Below are positions 1-8,174 of a stretch of 12,200 nucleotides of DNA, one piece after another. Each line of letters opens with the position of its first letter. The stretch's first letter is position 1. Source of the stretch: Bacteroidia bacterium (GTDB taxonomy: Bacteria > Bacteroidota > Bacteroidia > UKL13-3); contig JAKRSG010000222.1 of NCBI GenBank assembly GCA_022402405.1, positions 1 through 12,200 on the forward strand, read 5' to 3'. Below the pieces are notes generated by a model. It saw only the letters and a list, made by a program, of their open reading frames with translations. It ran no database searches and had not been told where the DNA came from. A program made the position numbers and the translations under genes.

Positions 1-473
1 CATTTGGATTTAAGAACTTAACATACATTAGCGATGTAAACAAATCTAAAGACTTAAACAACCTCTCGGAGCCTTGCATAATTATTTCTGCCAGTGGTAT
101 GGCAGAAGCTGGTAGAATTAAGCACCACATAATGAACAATATTGAAAACCCCAAAAACACCATTCTAGTTGTGGGTTACGCCACGCCAGAAAGTTTAGCA
201 GGTAAACTCAAAAACGGAGATAAACGCGTAAGAATTTTCGGTGAAGAATTCAATGTAAATGCAGAGGTAAAATACTTAGGATATTACAGCGCGCATGCCG
301 ATTACAAGGAAATGATTAAATGGTTAACGTGTTTAAATAAGAAAAAGACCAAAGAAATATTTTTAGTGCATGGAGAGCCAGAAACTCAAAAAACATTTAA
401 AGAAAAACTAGAAGAAACCGGTTTTGCTAAAGTTTATATACCTCACCGAGGCGAAGGCATTAAACTTAGTTAA
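1..473 (+). CDS. Beta-CASP / metallo-beta-lactamase-fold RNA-processing hydrolase, 3' part
   Basis: Partial gene: the frame is open from base 3 and ends at TAA 471-473, leaving 156 C-terminal residues; the start lies left of the window. The visible part carries signatures of beta-CASP MBL hydrolases of the CPSF-73 / RNA exonuclease type. An 'SASGMAEAGR' stretch (about residues 29-38 of the visible part) matches the usual ASGM-x-x-GGR block. Next comes 'YYSAHAD' with the conserved His near residue 98, then 'LVHGEPE' with a second His near residue 123; these are metal-site motifs of the C-terminal RNA-specificity (RMMBL) region. Family members are zinc-dependent nucleases acting on RNA in the cytoplasm. 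The N-terminal HxHxDH zinc motif is outside the window, so catalytic competence cannot be confirmed. The stop region overlaps the convergent next gene by 8 bases. The first ATG in the visible frame (99) is internal to the ASGM motif and is not the real start. Confidence 0.9.
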   Translation, partial: FGFKNLTYISDVNKSKDLNNLSEPCIIISASGMAEAGRIKHHIMNNIENPKNTILVVGYATPESLAGKLKNGDKRVRIFGEEFNVNAEVKYLGYYSAHADYKEMIKWLTCLNKKKTKEIFLVHGEPETQKTFKEKLEETGFAKVYIPHRGEGIKLS

Positions 474-1131
474 CTTTGCTTTTCTTTTTCCAATATTCTA
501 ACAACACGTATATAATTAAAATAAGTGTGGTGGTAGATAAAATAATGCTCATGCTATTTTTCTTCTTCAATTGCTTTTGCAATTCTTGCTGAGATTTTTC
601 GTGATTAATTTTTAGCGATGCCAAAGACGACTCCCAATCTGCTAGGTAAGCATTGGCAGTATCGGCCTGAGCCAAACGCACAAGCTCTCTTTGCTCGTCT
701 TTGCCTGCCTCTGGATCTGGTTGAGAAGGCACAATAAACTGATTGTTTACTATCTTCTTGGTTCTAGAACATTTATTCACCTCAAAGAAACTACCTAGAG
801 AATTTAACTCTGCATACACTAAATAGTACTGGTTACTATCAAACTTAAATCCGCAACTTTCACTAGAAGTACTTTTTAAAGTTAACCTATGCGGATTAAC
901 TAACTGTTTATTGTTTACCCCTTTGTAAAACCTTATAACCTCAAAGTTCTCAAAGCTCATTGGTTTGCCGAAATAATCGAAAGCACCCATTGCATTCGAC
1001 TTACCCATATATTTTCCATAGAACACTAGGGAAGCATTTTGATAACTTTCTGAGATGTTTTTCCAACTGCAATCACAGGCCCACAGCGAAGGTGAAAGAA
1101 GCAATAGAATCAAAGTTATTCTAGCGTACAT
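466..1131 (-). CDS. Secreted, membrane-anchored protein with a TIMP/NTR-like domain
   Basis: Predicted 221-residue envelope protein. The frame is open upstream to 1203, but I choose the ATG at 1129-1131 because a classic signal peptide follows immediately (positive residue, then an Ile/Leu-rich core, then 'SLWA'). Cleavage after Ala18 would leave a mature protein starting Cys-Asp-Cys. The next ~110 residues resemble the TIMP/NTR OB-fold seen in bacterial proteins: 'ASLVFYGK', a 'CGFKF..QYYLVYA' block and 'KCSRT'. The only cysteines in the predicted mature protein are mature Cys1, Cys3, Cys75 and Cys103, close to the C1-C72 and C3-C101 disulfide layout of animal TIMP-2. A charged, Gln/Lys/Glu-rich segment, probably helical or coiled coil (about 145-191), leads to a single transmembrane helix (about 194-211) and a 'KKKSK' tail, suggesting an inner-membrane anchor with the NTR domain in the periplasm. 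A lipoprotein reading (LWAC lipobox) is possible but Trp at -2 is unusual. Its biological role is unknown; protease inhibition is inference from fold only. Confidence 0.75.
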   Translation of the reverse strand: MYARITLILLLLSPSLWACDCSWKNISESYQNASLVFYGKYMGKSNAMGAFDYFGKPMSFENFEVIRFYKGVNNKQLVNPHRLTLKSTSSESCGFKFDSNQYYLVYAELNSLGSFFEVNKCSRTKKIVNNQFIVPSQPDPEAGKDEQRELVRLAQADTANAYLADWESSLASLKINHEKSQQELQKQLKKKNSMSIILSTTTLILIIYVLLEYWKKKSKVN

Positions 1132-1149
1132 AAAAGTAAAATTAGGCTG

Positions 1150-1157
1150 CAAACATA
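1150..1157 (-). promoter_or_regulatory. Candidate -7 box for the TIMP-like gene
   Basis: Read on the minus strand, the bases are TATGTTTG, an exact match to the Bacteroidota -7 element TAnnTTTG, 18 bases upstream of the ATG at 1131. The leader would be only about 10-15 bases. No clean TTTG -33 box is present at the expected 19-21 base spacing (only a GTTTT-like run), so this is a moderate call. It supports choosing the start at 1131 instead of the upstream in-frame codons. Confidence 0.4.
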
Positions 1158-1208
1158 ACAAATTATAAAATCGAAAACAGTCATAATTGAAAACACTTAC
1201 CAAGGTTT

Positions 1209-1240
1209 TTTGATTAAACGCCTTATTTTACCTAATCTTG
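1209..1240 (+). promoter_or_regulatory. Bacteroidota-type promoter for the rlmL-like gene
   Basis: A TTTG (-33 box) lies at 1209-1212 and TAATCTTG at 1233-1240, a one-mismatch copy of TAnnTTTG. The 20-base spacing between them is ideal for the primary sigma factor of this phylum. Transcription would begin about 6-8 bases further on, giving a leader of about 30 bases before the ATG at 1277. This makes the TTG at 1238 an impossible start, because it lies inside the promoter. Confidence 0.6.
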
Positions 1241-1276
1241 AAGAATAAAAGTATTCGATTGAAAGCATTAATAAAC

Positions 1277-2422
1277 ATGGTTGCCAAAACCCAATTTGGA
1301 TTGGAAGAAGTTTTAGCAACTGAACTCAGGAACTTAGGAGCATCCGATGTAACTCCGCATAATAGAGCAGTTAGTTTTTCGGGCGATTTAGCCATATTAT
1401 ACAAAACAAATCTTTGGTTAAGAACCGCTTTAAAAGTACTTATTCCTATAGAAAAATTTAAAGCCAAAAACGAAAAACAGCTTTATGATGGCATTCGCAA
1501 AATAAATTGGGACGAATACCTCGATAAAGATGGAAGATTTGTTATACGAACCAGCTTAAAGAGCGAGTTTTTCAATCATTCGCAATATGTTTCTCTTAAA
1601 TCTAAAGATGCTATTGCCGATCAGTTTAGAGATAAATATGGTGTTAGACCAAGTGTAGATTTAACCCATCCTGATTTAAGTATAGACATTCATATTAACC
1701 GCGATGAGGTTACTGTTTCATTAGATTCGTCGGCCGAATCTTTGCATCGAAGAGGATACAGAACAGACAGCACTTTAGCGCCCATAAATGAAGTAACCGC
1801 GGCCGGTATGATTTTACTTACTGGTTGGAATGGAGAAGGAAACTATGTTGATCCGATGTGTGGTAGCGGAACCTTGCTTATAGAAGCAGCCATGATTGCC
1901 AAAAACATGCCTCCAAATTTAAATAGAGCACAATTTGGATTTGAGCGCTGGAAAAATTATGACCCTGCATTATTTGCTCAAATAAGAAAAGAAGCACTTG
2001 AATCTATCAGAGAATCCAAGGCAAATATTATTGGTTCAGACAAAACCTTTAAAGCTATAGATATTAGCAGAGAAAATATAACCAGAGCTGGTTTAGATGA
2101 AGATATAAAAGTAAGCAACAAACGTTTTGAAGAGGTAAAAGGTCCGGCCGGTGGAGGCATTATGATTATCAATCCGCCATACGGAGAACGCTTGCCTATT
2201 GAAGAAATTGGTGCGTTTTATAAAATGATGGGCGACCAAATGAAAAAGGAGTTTGATGGCTACGATGTATGGGTTATTTCATCGAACATAGCGGCTTTAA
2301 AAATGACCGGATTGGCACCATCTAAAAAGATTACACTCTATAATGGCGCATTAGAATGCAAGTTCCATAAATTTGAAATCTATAAAGGAACCCGCAGAGA
2401 GAAATTTAAGGAACAATCTTAA
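1277..2422 (+). CDS. rlmL: THUMP-domain class I SAM-dependent 23S rRNA guanine-N2 methyltransferase (RlmL-type)
   Basis: A 381-residue protein; the start is the ATG at 1277, which gives the family-typical opening 'AKTQFGLEEVLATEL'. An N-terminal ferredoxin-like/THUMP RNA-binding region (about 1-155) is followed by 'LHRRGYR' (157-162) and a Rossmann-fold methyltransferase domain. Motif I 'DPMCGSGT' (192-199) binds S-adenosylmethionine. 'NPPYGER' (299-305) is the N-MTase catalytic motif IV, typical of amino-group methylation of guanine. The C-terminal 'LYNGALECKFHKFEIYKG' block is also family-typical. The E. coli homologue RlmL makes m2G2445 in 23S rRNA. There the protein is fused to RlmK, whereas this gene has only the RlmL half, like Bacillus YpsC and most Bacteroidota copies. 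The exact target base is inferred from homology, so the symbol is provisional. It is monocistronic from its own promoter, and its 3' end overlaps the convergent macroglobulin gene by 17 bases. Confidence 0.92.
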   Translation: MVAKTQFGLEEVLATELRNLGASDVTPHNRAVSFSGDLAILYKTNLWLRTALKVLIPIEKFKAKNEKQLYDGIRKINWDEYLDKDGRFVIRTSLKSEFFNHSQYVSLKSKDAIADQFRDKYGVRPSVDLTHPDLSIDIHINRDEVTVSLDSSAESLHRRGYRTDSTLAPINEVTAAGMILLTGWNGEGNYVDPMCGSGTLLIEAAMIAKNMPPNLNRAQFGFERWKNYDPALFAQIRKEALESIRESKANIIGSDKTFKAIDISRENITRAGLDEDIKVSNKRFEEVKGPAGGGIMIINPPYGERLPIEEIGAFYKMMGDQMKKEFDGYDVWVISSNIAALKMTGLAPSKKITLYNGALECKFHKFEIYKGTRREKFKEQS

Positions 2423-5400
2423 GTTCCGTTTTGGCAGCGTTGCCTGTAATAGTAGGATTATACATATTTTCTATTTGAACAGGCAAGACCGTAAAACTTC
2501 CGGCAAAACGAGGCTCTAGAGGAATATTAAACTGGTAATTTCCAGCTTTAAATTTCCTGTAAAACAAAATGATACGGTCTTTATGATATTCAACCTCATC
2601 GGCACCAAAAGAATTGCCTTTTGTAACATATGAACATGAAGCCGGGATTGGAATTTGTATCATAATAAATTCCTGATTCTTTATATTATTTATGCTCACC
2701 TCATACCTACAAGCCTCATTCATTTTAAGATCCTTCACGGTGGCGTTCTGTTGCCAAAATGAAGTTCTTATTTTAAAGAAATTTGAGTCAACTTTTGGTT
2801 CAGCCAGAAATAATTTTCTATGTAAATATACCCATGTTTTGCTGCCCTTTTTACTTAAAACATAATCTCTATTGTTTTCTAGTTTTTTCTTAATCGGGAA
2901 TCGATTACCCAAAGGAGTTTGGTTTAAACTTAGGGTTGGGAACAAGTTAACTTTATCTTGTTTTACGATATCTTTAGCCATGGCTTGTAGAATTAATGCA
3001 GATTCTAACGTATTTCTTTTTTGAAGCTTAGCAAAATTACTTTCATCAAAATAATAGCGCCTTAAGTTTGCCAAAAAACTAGAATCGGCGCCTGCATCTC
3101 TTAACACCTCATACGCTAAAATGCCAAAGCCCAGTTTATTTTGATATATATTGGTATAGGGTACATCCCAATAAATATAACCCTCTGCATCTCTCCTTAC
3201 CCCTTCATACAAAAAGCCTGCGAAGTAAGGCATACCTAATTTTTGCTTAACATAAGTAAGCAATAAACGCTGGTATAATGACAAATTTTCTTCCCTAAAG
3301 TCGGCCAATAATTTGGTATAATCTAATTCTACCCTTTGCTCAACCAACAAGTGAATAGCTCTTAATTTATCCTCTGTTTCGAATTGTGTAAGTTGCGATT
3401 TTAAAAAATCAATTCCCTTAGTGATGGCTTTACTTTTATAGCCCATTTTAGAGGCATCAATCAAACTTTTAAGCACATAATAGGTAAGCCAATTTTCTGT
3501 TTGAGATCCATTAAACCAACCATACGCTCCATTTTTTTGCTGCATAGACTCTAAACGAGCCAAACAAAGTTTAACCATGGCCTCATTGGCAAATGAATCG
3601 CCCACCAATCTGCTGATATTTTTTTCGATAAGCAAGGCAATTAATTTAGAAGCTGTTTGCTCTGTACAGCCATATCTATATTGTTGTAAACGCTCTATTT
3701 CTTCTCGCAAAATTTGCGTGATTCCATTCATAATACTCAACGAATACTGTCCTTCTGCTTGAGTAGTAAACATTAAGTTTGTATCCCCTTCAAGTAAAAA
3801 ATAATCATATAGATTTTGCTCTATCCCGTTAGGAAAAACAGGTAATAAATACTTTTCACCATCTGCATAATTTATATCTGTTTTTAATTGGTAGCTAAAT
3901 GCTAGTGTGTCTAAAGTTACTGGCTGAACCAAAACTTGCTCACTTTTGCTTGCTGCAATAAAAGAGCTATCAGCCTTGATAAGACTATCTTTTTGAATAA
4001 AACGAGTTCTAATAAACAAGGTATCTCCTGTATAATTAGTTAGCTTTCCTTTTATATAAATAGCATCTCCCTTTAAGGCAAAAGAAGGGATATATAATTG
4101 AGCCGATAAAGGTTTAAAAGAGCGAGTAACTTGTTTGTGAACCCGCGTATCTAGCTGCTCGTTCATGGCTAAAAAGAAATTATCCCAACGGGTAATATTA
4201 TCAGGGAAGGTGATGCTTACATGAGCCTCTCCAAATCGGTTGGTTACCAAATTTGGCACCCAAAAAGCGTAATCTCTAAAAACAGAACGCTCTTGCTGTG
4301 AGCCAGATTTTTGTGCCATTTGATATAACTTAGTTCTTTGCGCGTTTTCGAAAGTAGATTTATCTGATAAACTAACGATAGAAATTTTGTCTATTGCATT
4401 TTGAGGTATATTCTGGATAGACTCCTGCACTTTCACACCATCTACATAATATGCGGCTCCATCTGCCCTGCCTCCTCGGATGTTAACCGCACTAACATTT
4501 CGTGAACTTAACATTACCTGCTCTTTTTGAGCATACACATTTCTGGCCATGCCCTCAGGTTCTATAGATTGCTCTCTGTTACTTACTACTACTTCTTGTA
4601 AAGAATTTCCATTAGCCGCTTGCAAAGTAAAATTGATGAATTTCACTATATCTTTTTCTACCTGAATGTTTTGGATGATGCTGCTAGAATAACCTATATA
4701 AGTAGATTTGAGATTATATACCCCTATTGCCACATTCTTAAAGATAAAGGCACCCTCATCATCGCTCATAGTTGATGCGATAATTCTACCATTTTGCACC
4801 AAAGAAATACTCACAAAATGGATAGACTGCTTTGAATTAGCATCTGCCACACGACCTTTTATAATTCCAGTACCATTTATATAAGGAGCATCCTTATCAG
4901 AGCTTCTCAATTTATCTAACTCATTCATCTTAGAAGCACCAAAATACACAGAAGGAACTGACTTGTTTGCTTGAATTGAAAAACCACAATTCTGCAGACG
5001 AATACTAAAATGATGCAATCTGTTTTTATTGAGTTGCACATTCGAAACAATGGTAATACAAGAACCATATTGAGTGAAACGTATTTGATAGGTGCCAGCC
5101 TTTATATCTCGTATTAAAAATCCGCCTGTGGCATCGGTAAAGGCAATTCCTTGCACTTTTCCAGACTGTTCTAACGTAACAATAACATCAGGCAAAACTT
5201 TATCATATTTGTTAAAAACTGAACCCGACAAAATTGGATTATTCTCGGGTGAGGCACTAATTTGCAGAGGGATATTCTCTCTTACTTCTACATAATCTTC
5301 CTTACGGAAATTTTTCACTACAGATTCACGCAGCTTATAAGCATCATGTAGGAGTTTAGATTTAGTACTCACGGATTTTAACACCTCACATGATTGTGAG

Positions 5401-8171
5401 AAATCTACCGAATCTAAACTCAGGATGCTAATCCCATTATCTTTAATTAACATATCTCTTAACACATAAACCCTATTCCAATTTGAAATAAAATAAACAT
5501 CATACAAGCCAGAATAAAGCATTATATCTGATTGATGAGAATACATATCAAAACTTGGATTTAATTTACTCTTTAATACATCTGTCTTATGAAAAAACAA
5601 CATCCCTTTTAACTGCGTCATAAATGCACCTCGTATGCCAAAAGAACTCAGCTTATCATTAGTAGAGCTTGGCAAATACTTGTCGTTATTTAAACAGCCT
5701 TCATCGCTAATTGGATTCTCAGTAATTGAATGAACCATTTGATTTTGGGTAGAACTTACCGGGTCGTAAGTATAGTAACTAAGGGTATCGAAAAAGGACC
5801 TAAAGCCTTCATCATTGTGTTTAAAAAAACTAAAATCAAACGAAAAGGCAACTGTATCCTCTGTCTCATCAGGCAATATTTTCCCATTAAAAAACACATA
5901 ATTTCTATTAGGTTCAAACAGAAACGTTTGATAAGGTTTACCTCTATAAAATACTTGAATGCTATCTTTAACAAAAAAAGCAAATAACTTCTTAGCTCCG
6001 CTTGCACTAGGCAAGTAGGTAAATGCTTTAGGATGCAAAAATCCTGCACGAATATTATGTTGAGCAAAGTCTAAATCTGTCTGAAAATACGCTGAGTTTA
6101 ATCCGCTTACTTGCAATAAATAAGAACGCATTTTAGCCAGCTCTTTTGTCGAAAATCCTTGTTGATTGGATAGAGGAATTTTAACAATGCCATTTGGTAA
6201 ACATAGTGTATCAAAACTAAACACGTATTTAAAACTATCTTGAACGGTTATATTAGGGATAATGTAGGCAGCCGATTTTGTTCTAAGATAAATAGTGTTA
6301 TTACCAGATTGAATAGGAATAGATTTGGTAGCACTTTTATCGTTCTGAACGTAAACAGGAATATTATTTACTTCTATGTAATAAACTTCTACTCGTTTGC
6401 CATTTCCTACCACAAAAGGGACCAATTCTGACTGAACACGAGCCAATTTTTGGGCATGCATAAAGAACATTTCATTAGGGTATCTTAATCTATAATCTCC
6501 CATTTGTTTAATACCTGTTTTAAGCAACAAGGCAAAGTTTGGGTTATAGATAAACTTGGCTTCTGTAAATGCAGGCAAAACCCTCATTTGCGTTCTTTCT
6601 GCTGCATATATTTTATTTTTGAGTGAACCATAATAAGGCAAAAATGGCGGTATAGCATCCTCAAATTGTCCGTTTATACCAAAAGCAGTTAAATTTACAT
6701 CTGCTTGAGGTTTTCTATTGGCATTTAGGACCAAAATATCAAGTGGTACTGTTTGCCCAGGAAAGATTTGCTCTGGAAGATTAGTATGTATGCTAAGTTC
6801 CTTTTCTTTGAAGGTAAAAACCGCCTCATCTTGCCAAACTGAGGCCCTATAAACCCAAGAATAGATTACGTTATAGGACGCAAAAGAGGTATCAACTTTC
6901 ACATAATTTAGGTTACGAGTACTTCCATATTCAACCAATTCATCGTTTTTATAAATTCGATAATAGAACAAAAATTGGTTTGGATTATAACTTATAATAC
7001 GTATACTATCATGCGTTCTTTCACCCGTAATAGCTCCTTGAAAGTTTTGAAAAGGCAAATTGATATAATGTAACCTATTACCTGCTAAATCTTTTAAATC
7101 ATAGGCATCACAATTCTGATGAATAAACCCAGAAAATGGCAATTCTACCGTATCTGTATAAAGTACTTTTGAGTTGTTCAAGCCATGTAAAACTACCTTT
7201 TTAGCCAACAGCTCTCCATTCACAAAATAGTGCGCCAGCAATTTGTTTTGTTCATATTGTAGGGTGTAATATTCTTTGTTGTGACTAACCTCTAAACTAA
7301 ACGTTTTAGATTGCAATTCACCTGCCGTATTACTAAAGCTAACTTCTGCCGTTACATGCATATCTAATGGCGGTAATTCCGAAACTGGAAACTCCAATAT
7401 ATTTTGCTCCGAAACATCCAAGACCAATTCTTTTTGGTACATATTGAGGTACCAATCATTATCAACAAAGAAAAACTTGTTATGAACTTTAGAATACGAA
7501 TTCAGTTTTAAAACCAACCTTACTTTGGCATCTGTTAAAGGTAAATTATTGGCATCTGTAGCCTTCAGGAAAAACCGCAATTTTTCTCCCAAATAATACT
7601 TATATTTTTCTGGCTGAACCGAATAATTACTATTCCTTAATTGGTAATCTTCTATCTTAAACCTAGCTCGTTGAAGGGCTAACCCTCCCTTTTCTTCAAA
7701 AACTAGGGTATACGAATTATCTATTTTTAAGGTATCAGGTAGTTTAAATTGAAACACATAAGCCCCTTTGGTTTGAGGTTTTATTTTGCCTAAAAAAAGC
7801 TTTTGATTAGGAGCATAATCTGGAATTAAAAAAAGGTTTAAAGGAGCAGTGTAAGCTGTAGCCATTCCATCTAAAATATAAGCCTTCAACTTCACTGAAT
7901 CTCTAGGGAAAAATTTGTGTTGGTTCAGCAAAAAATACCCATGCGAAATTACAGGAGTTGGATTTTCGTTCCATTCTGGAACAGCAGGCAATGTTTTATA
8001 ATCTCCAGTTATTTCTCCCATAGCAATGGCACTTCCTTTTTTCATGTAAAAAAAGCGTGCCTTTTTTTGCCTTGCAATAGGATAACATTCGCACAAAGAA
8101 TCGAACAAAACTGGCTTTTTATTTACCCAAATTGAAACGTTTGGATCAGGCAAAAACAAACTATCTAACAA
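2406..8171 (-). CDS. Alpha-2-macroglobulin family protein, main part, lacking its N-terminus because of an upstream in-frame stop
   Basis: An open frame of 1,921 codons with no internal lesion. Residue numbers here count from the TTG at 8169-8171, which is almost certainly not a real start: it directly follows the TAG of the upstream piece in the same frame, and the first ATG is only at codon 43. From the N-terminus there are several beta-sandwich MG-type domains (about 1-970). Two CarboxypepD_reg-like beta domains follow (about 977-1065 and 1099-1180). Next is a TonB-plug-like segment with 'NIRGGRADGAAYYVDGVKV' (about 1228-1247). The A2M/MG7 block 'YAFWVPNLVTNRFG...FPDNITRW' is near 1297-1330. 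The thioester domain has 'YGCTEQT', with Cys1502 and Gln1505 able to form the internal thioester. The C-terminal receptor-binding-type domain ends in 'ENMYNPTITG'. Bacterial family members are envelope proteins thought to trap attacking proteases. Without the signal peptide encoded upstream this part could not be exported. Overall length with the upstream part (about 2,027 codons) fits the family. Confidence 0.88.
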   Translation of the reverse strand: MLDSLFLPDPNVSIWVNKKPVLFDSLCECYPIARQKKARFFYMKKGSAIAMGEITGDYKTLPAVPEWNENPTPVISHGYFLLNQHKFFPRDSVKLKAYILDGMATAYTAPLNLFLIPDYAPNQKLFLGKIKPQTKGAYVFQFKLPDTLKIDNSYTLVFEEKGGLALQRARFKIEDYQLRNSNYSVQPEKYKYYLGEKLRFFLKATDANNLPLTDAKVRLVLKLNSYSKVHNKFFFVDNDWYLNMYQKELVLDVSEQNILEFPVSELPPLDMHVTAEVSFSNTAGELQSKTFSLEVSHNKEYYTLQYEQNKLLAHYFVNGELLAKKVVLHGLNNSKVLYTDTVELPFSGFIHQNCDAYDLKDLAGNRLHYINLPFQNFQGAITGERTHDSIRIISYNPNQFLFYYRIYKNDELVEYGSTRNLNYVKVDTSFASYNVIYSWVYRASVWQDEAVFTFKEKELSIHTNLPEQIFPGQTVPLDILVLNANRKPQADVNLTAFGINGQFEDAIPPFLPYYGSLKNKIYAAERTQMRVLPAFTEAKFIYNPNFALLLKTGIKQMGDYRLRYPNEMFFMHAQKLARVQSELVPFVVGNGKRVEVYYIEVNNIPVYVQNDKSATKSIPIQSGNNTIYLRTKSAAYIIPNITVQDSFKYVFSFDTLCLPNGIVKIPLSNQQGFSTKELAKMRSYLLQVSGLNSAYFQTDLDFAQHNIRAGFLHPKAFTYLPSASGAKKLFAFFVKDSIQVFYRGKPYQTFLFEPNRNYVFFNGKILPDETEDTVAFSFDFSFFKHNDEGFRSFFDTLSYYTYDPVSSTQNQMVHSITENPISDEGCLNNDKYLPSSTNDKLSSFGIRGAFMTQLKGMLFFHKTDVLKSKLNPSFDMYSHQSDIMLYSGLYDVYFISNWNRVYVLRDMLIKDNGISILSLDSVDFSQSCEVLKSVSTKSKLLHDAYKLRESVVKNFRKEDYVEVRENIPLQISASPENNPILSGSVFNKYDKVLPDVIVTLEQSGKVQGIAFTDATGGFLIRDIKAGTYQIRFTQYGSCITIVSNVQLNKNRLHHFSIRLQNCGFSIQANKSVPSVYFGASKMNELDKLRSSDKDAPYINGTGIIKGRVADANSKQSIHFVSISLVQNGRIIASTMSDDEGAFIFKNVAIGVYNLKSTYIGYSSSIIQNIQVEKDIVKFINFTLQAANGNSLQEVVVSNREQSIEPEGMARNVYAQKEQVMLSSRNVSAVNIRGGRADGAAYYVDGVKVQESIQNIPQNAIDKISIVSLSDKSTFENAQRTKLYQMAQKSGSQQERSVFRDYAFWVPNLVTNRFGEAHVSITFPDNITRWDNFFLAMNEQLDTRVHKQVTRSFKPLSAQLYIPSFALKGDAIYIKGKLTNYTGDTLFIRTRFIQKDSLIKADSSFIAASKSEQVLVQPVTLDTLAFSYQLKTDINYADGEKYLLPVFPNGIEQNLYDYFLLEGDTNLMFTTQAEGQYSLSIMNGITQILREEIERLQQYRYGCTEQTASKLIALLIEKNISRLVGDSFANEAMVKLCLARLESMQQKNGAYGWFNGSQTENWLTYYVLKSLIDASKMGYKSKAITKGIDFLKSQLTQFETEDKLRAIHLLVEQRVELDYTKLLADFREENLSLYQRLLLTYVKQKLGMPYFAGFLYEGVRRDAEGYIYWDVPYTNIYQNKLGFGILAYEVLRDAGADSSFLANLRRYYFDESNFAKLQKRNTLESALILQAMAKDIVKQDKVNLFPTLSLNQTPLGNRFPIKKKLENNRDYVLSKKGSKTWVYLHRKLFLAEPKVDSNFFKIRTSFWQQNATVKDLKMNEACRYEVSINNIKNQEFIMIQIPIPASCSYVTKGNSFGADEVEYHKDRIILFYRKFKAGNYQFNIPLEPRFAGSFTVLPVQIENMYNPTITGNAAKTELKIVP

Positions 8172-8174
8172 CTA
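8172..8174 (-). other. In-frame TAG stop splitting the macroglobulin gene
   Basis: Read on the minus strand, the codons are ATT-TAG-TTG. The frame before and after the TAG is identical, so one base change would fuse the two pieces into a single protein of about 2,027 residues. The residues on both sides read as one continuous N-terminal beta-rich domain, and the downstream side has no plausible start codon. Possible explanations are a recent nonsense mutation, a base-call error, or readthrough by a suppressor tRNA. The other genes whose stop codon lies in the window use TAA. Confidence 0.85.

Noticed and set aside
1132..1203. An in-frame upstream extension of the TIMP-like gene to 1203.
   Set aside because: It would put 24 extra residues before a well-formed signal peptide and would cover the candidate -7 box.
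1238..1276. A TTG start at 1238 for the rlmL-like gene.
   Set aside because: It lies within the last bases of the promoter -7 box, and the family alignment begins at the ATG at 1277.
2410..2432. A small inverted repeat (GGAAC / GTTCC, 8-base loop) followed by GTTTT at the rlmL / macroglobulin convergent overlap, possible terminator.
   Set aside because: The stem is only 5 bp and the T-run is weak; not distinguishable from chance.
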